Of a stretch of 64,000 nucleotides of DNA, positions 54,895 to 63,984 are shown in pieces. Source of the stretch: Bog-473 sp963779735 (GTDB lineage Bacteria; Actinomycetota; Acidimicrobiia; Acidimicrobiales; RAAP-2); NCBI GenBank assembly GCA_963779735.1, contig CAVZZJ010000002.1, forward strand, positions 372,001-436,000, read 5' to 3'. The notes below the pieces were generated by a model, which was not told the DNA's origin, ran no database searches, and was given only the letters and a program-made list of their open reading frames with translations. The position numbers and the translations under genes were made by a program. Within the stretch, counting starts at the first letter, position 1. The number at the start of each line of letters is the position of its first letter.

Positions 54895-55569
54895 CTAGGC
54901 CAGCGATGCGGCGTCGGGTCCCGCCTTCTTCGTGCGCCACCCGGTTCTCCGGTTACCCATGATCAATGCCGCATCCACGTAGCTCTCGGGGAACACACCC
55001 ACGTGGCACACGACGGGGGGTGACACCGTGCAGTCGACGACGGTCGGGCCGGGGCCGCGGCAGGTTCCCCCGTCGACGACGAGCGCGACCTCGTAGTCGG
55101 TGAAGAGTACGGATACCTCCTCGCGGGCGACGAGCGGCCGACCGTCGGAGTGCCCGAGGGCGACGAGGGCCAGAGGTCCGCAGGCGCGGGACAGCGCACG
55201 CAGGGCACGCGAGCCGGGCATGGTGATGCGTACGAGCTCCTCCACCGATCCGTCCGAGACGGGCACCTCCGATCGCACGATGACCGTCAACGGTCCAGGC
55301 CACATGCGGTCCGTGAGGATGCGCGTCTCCTTGCTCCACGCCGACGCCAGACCCATCGCCTGGGCCCGGAGCCCCACCATGAACAGGAAGGGTGCCTCGG
55401 GCAGGGACGTCGAGCAGCGGGCGCACGCCCCGACGAGGGCATCCCGATGATCGGGAACCGCAGCCAGGTGGTAGCCGCCGTCGATCGCGACAGCGATCAC
55501 CCGCCCTTCGGCGAGGGCCGCCAGCGGATCGACCCGATTTCGCCTCCCCACGACGAGGGGGTGGCTCAC
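54895..55569 (-). CDS. L-threonylcarbamoyladenylate synthase-like (Sua5/YrdC)
   Basis: A 224-residue YrdC-domain protein, first enzyme of t6A tRNA modification. The core shows FLFMVGLRAQAMGLASAWS, MWPGPLTVIVRSE and ITMPGSRALRALSRACGPLA. The first ~50 residues differ from typical YrdC, and the common KRP substrate motif is not obvious. GTG 55569 overlaps the prmC stop (GTGA); the open frame further upstream is a shadow of prmC. The prfA-prmC-sua5 order is widespread. Confidence 0.85.
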   Translation of the reverse strand: MSHPLVVGRRNRVDPLAALAEGRVIAVAIDGGYHLAAVPDHRDALVGACARCSTSLPEAPFLFMVGLRAQAMGLASAWSKETRILTDRMWPGPLTVIVRSEVPVSDGSVEELVRITMPGSRALRALSRACGPLALVALGHSDGRPLVAREEVSVLFTDYEVALVVDGGTCRGPGPTVVDCTVSPPVVCHVGVFPESYVDAALIMGNRRTGWRTKKAGPDAASLA

Positions 55570-56432
55570 CGGACACGACCGACTAGGGTCCGTGGCCGCC
55601 CTGCCAGATCCCTCTCCACCCTGGCGTCGAGGTAGCCCATGCGCCGGGCCATGTCGATTGCGGCCTCGCTCTGCTGGGGCGCGAGCTCTATCACCACCGC
55701 GCCCGGACGCGATAGCCACCCCCGCGCCTGGGACAGCACCTCCTCGACCTCCCGCAGGCCCGGCGTGCCGTCGGTGCCGGGACCGGCCACCAGCGCCCCG
55801 GGGGGCTCGCACCGGACGACCTCGGGGAGATCCGGCCACGTCTCGACCGCGACGTAGGGGGGATTGGAGACGATCAGATCGACCAAGCCGGTCAGCGCAC
55901 GGGGAAGCGGGCTGAGCCATGACCCCTGCGCAAACGTGACCGGCAGGACGTGCCCGCCGCGCTGCCGGCGGACCCTATCCCGGTTCGCGCTCGCCACGAC
56001 CAACGCCTCGGCACTTGCGTCGGTGGCCCAGAGGCGGCCCTCGGGACAGCGATCGGCCAGTTCCGTGGCCATGGAGAGGGCGATGGCGCCCGAACCGGTG
56101 CCGGCGTCGACGATCACGGGTGCGGCGGCAAGCCGTCCCACCTCGCCCAGCGCCACCTCGACGACCTCTTCGGTTTCCGGACGGGGGATGAGCACGCGCC
56201 GGTCGACCAGGAGGTCCAGGCACCGGAAGGCCCAGTGGCCGAGGACGTACTGCAGGGGCTCGCCGTCTCGCCGCAGTGCCGCCAGGGACCGGATGGCGTC
56301 CACGTCCGCCGTTCCCAGAGCCCGTCCGTCAAGGGCGGGCGTCGAGCCCAGAACCTCCTCGACAATGAACCGTGCCTCGTGGCGAGCGCCCAACGACGTG
56401 GCGAGCTCGGCAATCAGCTCGCCCCGCGTCAC
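55566..56432 (-). CDS. prmC: Release factor glutamine methyltransferase
   Basis: A 288-residue SAM-dependent enzyme methylating the GGQ glutamine of release factors. The SAM site is VIVDAGTGSGAIALSMA, the substrate motif is LIVSNPPYVAVE, and LIPRPETEEVVEVAL precedes them. GTG 56432 is chosen because family similarity starts there and because the bases GTGA would overlap the original prfA stop. Confidence 0.93.
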   Translation of the reverse strand: MTRGELIAELATSLGARHEARFIVEEVLGSTPALDGRALGTADVDAIRSLAALRRDGEPLQYVLGHWAFRCLDLLVDRRVLIPRPETEEVVEVALGEVGRLAAAPVIVDAGTGSGAIALSMATELADRCPEGRLWATDASAEALVVASANRDRVRRQRGGHVLPVTFAQGSWLSPLPRALTGLVDLIVSNPPYVAVETWPDLPEVVRCEPPGALVAGPGTDGTPGLREVEEVLSQARGWLSRPGAVVIELAPQQSEAAIDMARRMGYLDARVERDLAGRPRTLVGRVR

Positions 56433-57513
56433 GGAGTACCCTCCCTCTCCCCGGCCAGCTGGCGCGGCTCTTGTCCGCCATGAGGGCATCGGTCAGCTCG
56501 GTCAGGTCGCCCGCGAGCACCTGGTCGAGCTTGTAGAGGGTGAGGTTGATCCGGTGATCGGTGACGCGGTTCTCCTTGAAATTGTAGGTCCGGATCTTGT
56601 CGGTCCGCCCTCCGGCGCCGACCTGGCCCCGACGTTGGAGGGACATCTCCTCCGCCTGTCGGTCCTGCTCTGCCTTGAGCAACCTGGCCCGCAGCACCAC
56701 CATGGCCTTGGCCCGATTCTGGATCTGGCTCTTCTCGTCCTGCATGGCCACGACGGTCCCGGTCGGGAGATGCGTGATTCGGACGGCCGAGTCGGTGGTG
56801 TTGACCGACTGCCCACCCGGACCGGTGGAGCGGTAGACGTCGATCTTGAGGTCGCTCGGGTCGATGGCGATCTCCACCTCGGCGGCCTCGGGAAGCACGG
56901 TGACCGTGGCCGTCGAGGTGTGGATCCGCCCCTTGGCCTCGGTGACCGGCACCCGCTGCACCCGATGGGTGCCCGCCTCGTGCTCCATGCGGATGTACGC
57001 GTCGTCACCCTTTATGAGGAAGACCGCTTCGTTGATGCCGTCCCTATCGGATACATCCTCCGAGAGGATCTCGACCTTCCACTTCTGCAGTGCGGCAAAG
57101 CGAAGGTACATGTCGTAGAGGACGCGGGCGAAGAGATTTGCCTCGTCGCCGCCGACGGCTCCACGTATCTCCATGATCACATTGCGACCGACGTTGGGAT
57201 CCTTGGGCAGCAGGAAGGATTGGATCCTCTCCTCCAACTCGGCCACTGAGGCCTCGGCCTCATCGACCTCCTGCCGCATCAGCTCGCGCTCGTCGCCCGA
57301 GGCTTCGGTCAGCATCTCACGGGCGGCGGCGACGTCGGCCCGTGAAGCTGTCAGCTCGTGCCAGGCGCGGACGATCTCGCCCAACTCCTTGTGACGCCGG
57401 GAGAGATCTCGCACTCGATCGGCGTCCGACAAGACGGCCGGGTCGGCCAGGTCGGCCTCGACCGCGTCGAACTCCGACTCGATCGCGGCAATCCGGTCAT
57501 CGAAGGTGGACAC
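56329..57513 (-). CDS. prfA: Peptide chain release factor 1, probable 3' frameshift
   Basis: RF1 reads UAA/UAG and releases the peptide. The GGQ motif is in YRSTGPGGQSVNTTD, and codon-recognition-domain motifs are conserved. As read it has 394 residues, about 35 too many. The tail after DALMADKSRAS is Arg/Gly-rich and overlaps prmC by 104 bases. A one-base shift near 56460-56475 would give a normal end QLAGEREGTP and a stop at 56429-56431 that overlaps the prmC GTG. A 1-nt indel or sequence error is therefore likely. Confidence 0.9.
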   Translation of the reverse strand: MSTFDDRIAAIESEFDAVEADLADPAVLSDADRVRDLSRRHKELGEIVRAWHELTASRADVAAAREMLTEASGDERELMRQEVDEAEASVAELEERIQSFLLPKDPNVGRNVIMEIRGAVGGDEANLFARVLYDMYLRFAALQKWKVEILSEDVSDRDGINEAVFLIKGDDAYIRMEHEAGTHRVQRVPVTEAKGRIHTSTATVTVLPEAAEVEIAIDPSDLKIDVYRSTGPGGQSVNTTDSAVRITHLPTGTVVAMQDEKSQIQNRAKAMVVLRARLLKAEQDRQAEEMSLQRRGQVGAGGRTDKIRTYNFKENRVTDHRINLTLYKLDQVLAGDLTELTDALMADKSRASWPGRGRVLRDAGRADCRARHVVGRSPRGTVHCRGGSGLDARP

Positions 57514-57570
57514 GGGTTGGGAGAAGCGGGCTATCCGGGCAACGGGCGCCCGGCCGCGTCCTGACTGGAC

Positions 57571-57831
57571 CTAGTCCCGCGCCGTCGCGGCCGGGGCCGG
57601 GGCCGGGGCCGGGGCCGACTTGGCCTTGCCTTTGCGGGCACCGTAACGACGCTGGAAGCGCTCGACCCGTCCGCCGGAGTCGACCAACTTCTGCTTGCCC
57701 GTGAAGAAGGGGTGGCACTCGTTGCACAGTTCGACGTGGAGATCGGACTTGGTGGAGTGGGTGCCGTAGGTGTTGCCACACGAGCACCTCACGGTGGCCT
57801 CTACGTAGTCGGGGTGGATGTCGGGCTTCAT
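57571..57831 (-). CDS. rpmE: Ribosomal protein L31 (zinc-binding type)
   Basis: An 86-residue large-subunit protein. Zinc-binding cysteines are in VRCSCGN and LCNECHPF. The C-terminal Ala-Pro repeat (APAPAPAPA) is encoded by a GGCCGG-like low-complexity tract. It lies between prfA and rho as in many bacteria. Confidence 0.96.
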   Translation of the reverse strand: MKPDIHPDYVEATVRCSCGNTYGTHSTKSDLHVELCNECHPFFTGKQKLVDSGGRVERFQRRYGARKGKAKSAPAPAPAPAATARD

Positions 57832-57900
57832 GGCGTCTCCTGCGTCGATTCGGTCGGTTCAGTGTAGGGGCTCGCCGGTGGCTTCCGTCCGGCGCACTCC

Positions 57901-59667
57901 CTAGGTAGCTGGACCCTTGGCGATTTCGGCCAAGAACTCGTCGTTGCTGTTGGTGGTACGGATCTTGTCCATGAGCAGTTCGAGCCCGGCCGCTTCCTTC
58001 CCGTCGTTGGCCAATGCGTTGAGCACCCGGCGCAGCTTCCAGACCTGCTGGAGCTGCCCACGCTCGAAGAGCAGCTCCTCGTGGCGGGTCGAGCTGGCAT
58101 TGACGTCGATGGCCGGGTAGAGACGACGCTCGGACAGGCGGCGGTCGAGCCGGAGCTCCATGTTGCCGGTGCCCTTGAACTCCTCGAAGATGACCTCGTC
58201 CATCTTCGAACCGGTCTCCACCAACGCCGAGGCCAGGATGGTGAGTGAGCCGCCTTCTTCAATGTTGCGGGCGGCGCCGAAGAATTTCTTGGGCGGGTAG
58301 AGCGCACCCGAGTCCACCCCGCCGGACATGATGCGGCCGGTCGCCGGTGCGGCGAGGTTGTAGGCGCGCGCCAGCCGGGTGATGCCGTCGAGGATGATCA
58401 CGACGTCACGTCCCACTTCTACGAGGCGCTTCGCTCGCTCGATTGTCAGCTCGGCGACCTGGGTGTGCTCGTCGGCCGGCCGGTCGAATGTCGATGCGAT
58501 GACCTCACCGCGCACGGACCTGCGCATGTCGGTGACTTCCTCGGGACGCTCGTCGACCAGGAGCACCATCAGGTGGACGTCGGGATTGTTGGCCTCAATG
58601 GAGTGTGCGATCTGCTTCATGACCGTCGTCTTTCCCGCCTTGGGGGGTGAGACGATCAGGCCGCGCTGGCCCTTGCCGATGGGCGACAGGAGGTCGACGA
58701 TGCGGGCCGTGAGGTTGTCCTTGTCACCGGCCTCGGCCATCTCCAAGTGCAACCGGGAGTCAGGGAACAACGGGGTCAGGTCCTCGAAACGGGGGCGGTT
58801 GCGCGCCACTTCGGGGTCGAGCCCCGACACCGTGTCGATGCGCAGGAGGGCCGGGTACTTCTCGTTGTTGGACGCAGGACGGCACGCCCCCTCCACGTAG
58901 TCGCCCTTGCGCAAGGCAAACCGCCTCGCCTGGCTGATGGAGATGTAGACGTCCTTCGGCGACGGCAGGTACCCGCCGCAGCGCAGGAACCCGTAACCCT
59001 CGTCGCGGAGGTCGAGCATGCCCTTGACCTCGACCATTTCGCCCGAGTAAGGCTGCTCTTGAACTCCGCCTCCTTGCAGTTCCCCCCCCACGCCCCTCTC
59101 GCGGCCGCGCCGGCGGCGGCCCCGCCGGTTGCCGATGTCGCCACCGTCACCCTGCGAGGCGTTGTTCTGGTTATTGCGGTTGTTCTGGTTCTGCCCCTGG
59201 CTGGGGCGGTTCCGGTTCTGCTGCTGGGGAGAAGGCGAACCCTGCCCGTTCTGCTGGTGTGTGCCCGTCTCGGCGCCGTCCGACAGTTCGGGCGGCTCGA
59301 CGAACACCGCCGGTGCGGCGTCGAGCGATGCCCCGACCACGGGGGAGTCCGGGGCGGCCGGCACCACGACGTCAGATGCGTCGGCCTCGCTCACGCTGGG
59401 CGCAGCCGAACGGGGACGGCGGCCGGGCTTGACGCCGGGGTCGTCCCCACTTCCGGGGCTCCCGCCGTTCGTGGCGCCATTGGCCCCATGCCCGTGTGCG
59501 GAGTCGCCGTTGGCGGTGACGCCGGTGGCGTCGAGTATTCGGTCGATGATGTCGGCCTTCTTCGTCCTGGTCGTGGTCTTGAGCGACATTGCCTGGGCGA
59601 TGGCGCTGAGCTCGTCGCGCTCCTTGCCTTCGAGTACCGATCGTTCGAGCTGCTGTTCCGCAGTCAT
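57901..59667 (-). CDS. rho: Transcription termination factor Rho
   Basis: A 588-residue hexameric RNA helicase. Residues 1-60 are a SAP-like Rho-N start (ERDELSAIAQAMSLKTTTRT). A disordered insert of about 130 residues follows, rich in Gly, Asn, Gln and Arg (NRPSQGQNQNNRNNQNN), as seen in actinobacterial Rho. Then come the OB-fold (DLRDEGYGFLR), Walker A (SPPKAGKTTVM) and the DRRLSERRLYPAIDVNASST secondary channel loops. ATG 59667 has a good GAAGAGG ribosome binding site; the frame to 60045 is spurious. Confidence 0.96.
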   Translation of the reverse strand: MTAEQQLERSVLEGKERDELSAIAQAMSLKTTTRTKKADIIDRILDATGVTANGDSAHGHGANGATNGGSPGSGDDPGVKPGRRPRSAAPSVSEADASDVVVPAAPDSPVVGASLDAAPAVFVEPPELSDGAETGTHQQNGQGSPSPQQQNRNRPSQGQNQNNRNNQNNASQGDGGDIGNRRGRRRRGRERGVGGELQGGGVQEQPYSGEMVEVKGMLDLRDEGYGFLRCGGYLPSPKDVYISISQARRFALRKGDYVEGACRPASNNEKYPALLRIDTVSGLDPEVARNRPRFEDLTPLFPDSRLHLEMAEAGDKDNLTARIVDLLSPIGKGQRGLIVSPPKAGKTTVMKQIAHSIEANNPDVHLMVLLVDERPEEVTDMRRSVRGEVIASTFDRPADEHTQVAELTIERAKRLVEVGRDVVIILDGITRLARAYNLAAPATGRIMSGGVDSGALYPPKKFFGAARNIEEGGSLTILASALVETGSKMDEVIFEEFKGTGNMELRLDRRLSERRLYPAIDVNASSTRHEELLFERGQLQQVWKLRRVLNALANDGKEAAGLELLMDKIRTTNSNDEFLAEIAKGPAT

Positions 59668-59918
59668 CGGGCACCTCTTCCATAGAGGGTCATCACCTGC
59701 TCGGGTTGTCCGCGCGCGGTGAGTAGGAATAGAGAGGAGAAGGGATTCATGCCGAACCCTCCCCCGATCACCTCTGCAAGAAGCAACCCGGGACCATTTT
59801 GGTACCCGCGGGAGCGCTCCGCTGCGCAGTGGGGATGTATTTACTTTAGCGGGACCGGACCACCAATGCCAACATCCCCCACTTTCCATGCCAGGACGGC
59901 GATCGGCGGCCCACCCGA

Positions 59919-60962
59919 CTACAGGGAGAGCTCGGCCAATATGGCGTTGAGATCCAGCTCGACGACCGATGGCACGGAGATCTGCCCTATGGCCAGGTCG
60001 GGATCCTTGAGGCCATGGCCGGTGAGCACACACACCACTCTGCAACCTTCGGGCACCCCAATCTTCATCAACCCGGCCACCGACGCCGCGGATGCCGCCT
60101 CGCAGAAGACCGATTCCTGCTGCGCCAGGAAGGTGTACGCGTGGAGGATCTCCTCGTCGGTGACCGCGGTGATGGAACCGCCCGACTCGGCGGCGGCCGC
60201 AGTGGCCGAATACCAGCTCGCGGGGTTGCCGATTCGGATGGCGGTGGCGATAGTTTCGGGATTCTCCACGGGGTGGCCCAGGACGATCGGCGCCGCGCCG
60301 GCGGCCTGGAAGCCCAACATCCGTGGCAACTTCGTGGCGCGACCGGCCTCCTTGTACTGCAGATATCCCTTCCAGTAGGCCGTGATGTTGCCCGCGTTGC
60401 CGACCGGAATGCAGTGGACGTCGGGCGCGTCCCCCAGGACGTCGACGATCTCGAAGGCCCCCGTCTTCTGCCCCTCGATGCGATGGGGATTCACCGAATT
60501 CACGACGGTGATGGGCGCGCGGTCAGGCAGCTCGCGGACGATGGACAGGAGCTGGTCGAAGTTACCCCGCACCTGGAGCACTCGCGCCCCATGTATCAGG
60601 GCCTGGGCCAGCTTCCCGAGGGCGATGTGGCCCTCTGGGATGAGCACCACACAGGTGAGGCCCGCCCGCGCCGCGTAGGCCGCAGCCGAGGCCGAGGTGT
60701 TCCCGGTCGAGGCGCACACGACCGCCTTGGCCCCCTCGTCGACCGCCATGGAGATGGCCAACGTCATCCCTCTGTCCTTGAACGACCCCGTCGGGTTGGC
60801 CCCCTCGACCTTGAGCCAGACGTGCGCGCCCATCCGCTCGGACAGGCGCGGGGCGGGCACCAGGGGCGTCCCGCCCTCCAGCAGGGTGACGACCGGCGCG
60901 TCCGGGCCGATGGGGAGCAAGGAGCGGTACTCCTCTATGACCCCCCTCCACCCGGCGCCCAT
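59919..60962 (-). CDS. thrC: Threonine synthase
   Basis: A 347-residue PLP enzyme turning O-phosphohomoserine into threonine. The PLP lysine is in NPTGSFKDRGMTLA, and CASTGNTSASAAAYAARAG binds the cofactor phosphate. It lies two bases after hom. No thrB (homoserine kinase) lies between thrC and rho, where some relatives carry it. Confidence 0.95.
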   Translation of the reverse strand: MGAGWRGVIEEYRSLLPIGPDAPVVTLLEGGTPLVPAPRLSERMGAHVWLKVEGANPTGSFKDRGMTLAISMAVDEGAKAVVCASTGNTSASAAAYAARAGLTCVVLIPEGHIALGKLAQALIHGARVLQVRGNFDQLLSIVRELPDRAPITVVNSVNPHRIEGQKTGAFEIVDVLGDAPDVHCIPVGNAGNITAYWKGYLQYKEAGRATKLPRMLGFQAAGAAPIVLGHPVENPETIATAIRIGNPASWYSATAAAAESGGSITAVTDEEILHAYTFLAQQESVFCEAASAASVAGLMKIGVPEGCRVVCVLTGHGLKDPDLAIGQISVPSVVELDLNAILAELSL

Positions 60963-60964
60963 GG

Positions 60965-62287
60965 CTACACCCCCTCCTCGCCGATGACGCGCAGCACACC
61001 ACCTACCCGATCCACCACCTGCAACAGGCGCAGTTCGTCGATGGTCGCCAGTAGATCACCCTCACGAGCGGGATGGGTGAGGAAGATCAGGCGGGCCTCG
61101 TCGGCCAACCCCACCTGCTCCATGGCGCGGATCCCCACCCGGTGGTCGCCGAAGACCTTGGCCACGGCGGCCAGGACTCCCGGTCGATCGACCACGTCCA
61201 TGCTGAGGTAGAACGCGGACCAGAGCTCGGGCTGGGGTCGCACGGTGATGCTCGTCCGCTTGGGCGCGCGCACCGGCGCGCCGGTCCGCAGGTTGCGCCC
61301 CGCATCGACAAGATCGCCGAGCACGGCACTCGCGGTCGGACCCCCACCCGCACCCCGCCCGTAGAGCATGAGCTCGCCGCTCACGGCGCCTTCGACGAAC
61401 ACAGCGTTGAACGCGCCGCGCACGGACGCCAGCGGGTGCGTGTCCGGCACCATTGCCGGGTGCACCCTGACCGAGAGCTCGGGACCCCCATCGACCAATT
61501 CGGCCACCGCCAGGAGCTTGACCGAGTAGCCGAGCCGTTTGGCGTAGGCCACGTCGACCGCCCGTATTCCAGTGATGCCCTCTCGGTGCACATCGGCGTC
61601 CACCACGTCGCTCCCGAAGGCCAGGGCGGCCAGGACGGCCGCCTTGGCGGCAGCGTCGTGTCCTTCGACGTCCGCCGTGGGATCGCGCTCGGCCAAACCG
61701 AGGCTCTGAGCCTCGGCCAGCGCTTCCTCAAAATCGACCCCGTCTTCTTCCATGCGGGTCAGGATGAAGTTGGTCGTGCCGTTCACGATGCCCATGACAC
61801 GGACGATTGGCTCACCGGCGAGTGATTCGCGCAGCGATCGCACCACGGGTATCGCGCCCGCCACCGCGGCCTCGTACAGCAGGTCGACCCCTTGAGAGGC
61901 CGCCAGTTCGGACAACTCGGCCCCCGAGACCGCCAGCAGGGCCTTGTTGCCGGTCACCACCGGCTTGCCGGCTCGCAGGGCCGCCTCTATGAGCTCTTGG
62001 GCCGGGTGGGTCCCCCCGATGAGCTCCACGACGACATCGACGTCCTTCCGCACCGCCAGTGTGCCTCCGTCTGTGCCGAAGAGCTCGACCGGGATGCTCG
62101 CCGGGCGCGGACGGGTGGTGTCGGCCACGGCGATACCCACCAACTCCAGACGGATCCCGGTGCGGGCCGCGATCTCCTCCTGGCGGGTCGTCAACAGCTC
62201 GGCCAGCGCACCGCCGACGTTGCCGCAGCCCAACAGGGCGACCCTGACCGGAGACGGGGAGTCCGATTGCGCCGGGCGTGGGGTCAC
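60965..62287 (-). CDS. hom: Homoserine dehydrogenase
   Basis: A 440-residue enzyme reducing aspartate semialdehyde to homoserine. The NAD(P) site is VALLGCGNVGGALAELL, GIVNGTTNFILTRMEEDG is the catalytic region, and a C-terminal ACT domain (DVVDRPGVLAAVAKVFGDH) gives expected threonine feedback. It shares the operon with lysA and thrC. Confidence 0.96.
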   Translation of the reverse strand: MTPRPAQSDSPSPVRVALLGCGNVGGALAELLTTRQEEIAARTGIRLELVGIAVADTTRPRPASIPVELFGTDGGTLAVRKDVDVVVELIGGTHPAQELIEAALRAGKPVVTGNKALLAVSGAELSELAASQGVDLLYEAAVAGAIPVVRSLRESLAGEPIVRVMGIVNGTTNFILTRMEEDGVDFEEALAEAQSLGLAERDPTADVEGHDAAAKAAVLAALAFGSDVVDADVHREGITGIRAVDVAYAKRLGYSVKLLAVAELVDGGPELSVRVHPAMVPDTHPLASVRGAFNAVFVEGAVSGELMLYGRGAGGGPTASAVLGDLVDAGRNLRTGAPVRAPKRTSITVRPQPELWSAFYLSMDVVDRPGVLAAVAKVFGDHRVGIRAMEQVGLADEARLIFLTHPAREGDLLATIDELRLLQVVDRVGGVLRVIGEEGV

Positions 62288-62334
62288 TCGACCAAGCTAC
62301 AGGCTGCCTGCACGCCCCCCCGGCCTGCCGGGTC

Positions 62335-63642
62335 TCACGCGTCGAGACGCGTCATGTCCTCGACCGTCTCTCTGCGTACCACCAGGCGCGCGTTCCCCTC
62401 CGCCACGAAGACCACGGCCGGCCGAGGCACCTTGTTGTAGTTCGACGCCATGGCGTAGCCATAGGCGCCCGTGACCGGCGTCGCCACGATGTCCCCTACC
62501 CTGAGGCCCTCGGGCACGAAGCCCTGGGGGACGACGAGATCGCCGCTCTCGCAGTGCTTGCCCACCAGGCGGATCTCCGCGGGTCGCGGAGCGTCGACGG
62601 CGCGCGGGAGGAACACCTCGTATCCGCTCCCGTAGAGCACGGGGCGCGGGTTGTCGCTCATACCGCCGTCCACGCTCACATAGGTCCGTATTCCGGGCAG
62701 CCTCTTGATCGTACCCACGGTGTAGAGCGTCATTCCCGCCGTGGCCACAATGGAGCGCCCGGGTTCGGCCGAGATTCGAACCGACGGATCGACGCCGACG
62801 CGCGTACACGCGGCTCTGGTGGCGGCGGCCCACTCGGCCTGGCTCGGCGCCCGTTCACCGTTCACATAGGGAACACCGAGCCCGCCGCCCACGACCAGCT
62901 CAGGAAGGTCAAGTGGTGCAAAGAAGCGGCCCAGCACCTCGGCCGCCTGCTCGAACGACGACACGTCGAACACCTGACTCCCTATGTGCGCATGCACACC
63001 CACCAACTCCACTCCGGGCAGCAGCTCAAGTGCGGCAACCGCCTCGGCAGCTGCGCCCGCGGCGACCGAGAAGCCGAACTTTGAGTCCTCCCCTCCGGTG
63101 CGAACGAATTCGTGGGTGTGAGCCTCGACCCCGGGGGTGACCCGGACGAGAGCCCGGGGACGGCCGGTGCGTCCCCCAGGAGTATCGAGCAGGCGACCGA
63201 GCCGCGCGATCTCGTCGAAGGAGTCGACGACGATACGACCCACGCCGCGCTCGACAGCGGTGGCCAGCTCTTGGTCTGATTTGTTGTTGCCGTGGAGCAC
63301 CAACCTCTCCGGCGGCACGCCGGCAGAGAGAGCGACGTGGAGCTCGCCTCCCGACGCGACATCGAGATGCATGCCCTCTTCGTCGGCGAGTCGGGCCATG
63401 GCGCCGCAGAGGAACGCCTTCGTCGCGTAGGCCACCCCGTCCCCCCACGCATCGACGGCCTCGCGGCAGGCGTGGCGCAGATGCTCCTCGTCGTAGACGA
63501 AGAGGGGTGTGCCATACTCGGCGGCCAAGTCGACGAGGTCGATGCCGCCGATGCACAGATGGCCACCGGGTCCGGCGCTGGCCGTCCGAGGAAGGAGCAC
63601 GCGCTCCACTGCGGCAGTGGCCACTTCCTCGTCCGTAGGCAT
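62335..63642 (-). CDS. lysA: Diaminopimelate decarboxylase
   Basis: A 435-residue fold-III PLP decarboxylase making lysine from meso-DAP. The PLP lysine is in VAYATKAFLCGAMA, and HIGSQVFD, GGGLGVPY and ISAEPGRSIV are family motifs. The Cys of the second active site is in KHCESGDLV. It is the first gene of the lysA-hom-thrC unit. Confidence 0.96.
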   Translation of the reverse strand: MPTDEEVATAAVERVLLPRTASAGPGGHLCIGGIDLVDLAAEYGTPLFVYDEEHLRHACREAVDAWGDGVAYATKAFLCGAMARLADEEGMHLDVASGGELHVALSAGVPPERLVLHGNNKSDQELATAVERGVGRIVVDSFDEIARLGRLLDTPGGRTGRPRALVRVTPGVEAHTHEFVRTGGEDSKFGFSVAAGAAAEAVAALELLPGVELVGVHAHIGSQVFDVSSFEQAAEVLGRFFAPLDLPELVVGGGLGVPYVNGERAPSQAEWAAATRAACTRVGVDPSVRISAEPGRSIVATAGMTLYTVGTIKRLPGIRTYVSVDGGMSDNPRPVLYGSGYEVFLPRAVDAPRPAEIRLVGKHCESGDLVVPQGFVPEGLRVGDIVATPVTGAYGYAMASNYNKVPRPAVVFVAEGNARLVVRRETVEDMTRLDA

Positions 63643-63721
63643 GGGGAAGCAGGATACGGCAGCCTCAGGTCGACGCGGAACTGGGCGGCGGCGGGGAGGA
63701 CTACGATCGTCCCCTGCTCGT

Positions 63722-63796
63722 GCCCCCGTAGCTCAGCGGATAGAGCACCGGCCTCCGGAGCCGGTGGCGCAGGTTCGAGTCCTGCCGGGGGCGCCA
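63722..63796 (+). tRNA. tRNA-Arg (CCG)
   Basis: A complete cloverleaf. Acceptor GCCCCCG pairs with CGGGGGC, the D-arm is GCTC/GAGC, the anticodon stem CCGGC/GCCGG encloses the loop CTCCGGA (anticodon CCG, codon CGG), and the T-arm contains GGTTCGAGTCC. Discriminator G and an encoded CCA (63794-63796) follow. Confidence 0.96.
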
Positions 63797-63878
63797 CCTG
63801 CCGGGCACGCCAATTGTCGGCCCGCTGGTCGGCCCGACGTCGTGAACGACGTCGTGAAAGACCTAGGAGGGCGAGCCG

Positions 63879-63944
63879 ATGGACCGAGAGCGGTCGTCGA
63901 CGAGATGCCGACGCCGGCGGGCTTGTGCTAGAGAGGGCCCGTGA
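63879..63944 (+). CDS. Candidate Arg-rich micro-ORF
   Basis: A 21-codon frame with AGGAGG nine bases before its ATG. It encodes eight arginines, with CRRRRAC in the middle, just downstream of tRNA-Arg and upstream of the gene starting at 63985. This fits an arginine-sensing leader peptide, but Arg-rich frames arise easily in GC-rich DNA and an overlapping frame is also open. Confidence 0.25.
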   Translation: MDRERSSTRCRRRRACAREGP

Positions 63945-63984
63945 AGCCAACCCCGAGGCTCCACGTCGATAAGAGGTAAACCAC

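Noticed and set aside
57590..57625. GGCCGG-type low-complexity tract as a regulatory repeat
   Set aside because: It is explained by Ala-Pro codons at the end of rpmE.
63509..63931. 140-codon plus-strand ORF over tRNA-Arg
   Set aside because: It runs antisense to lysA and through the tRNA; the segment APVAQRIEHRPPEPVAQ is a typical tRNA-derived artefact.
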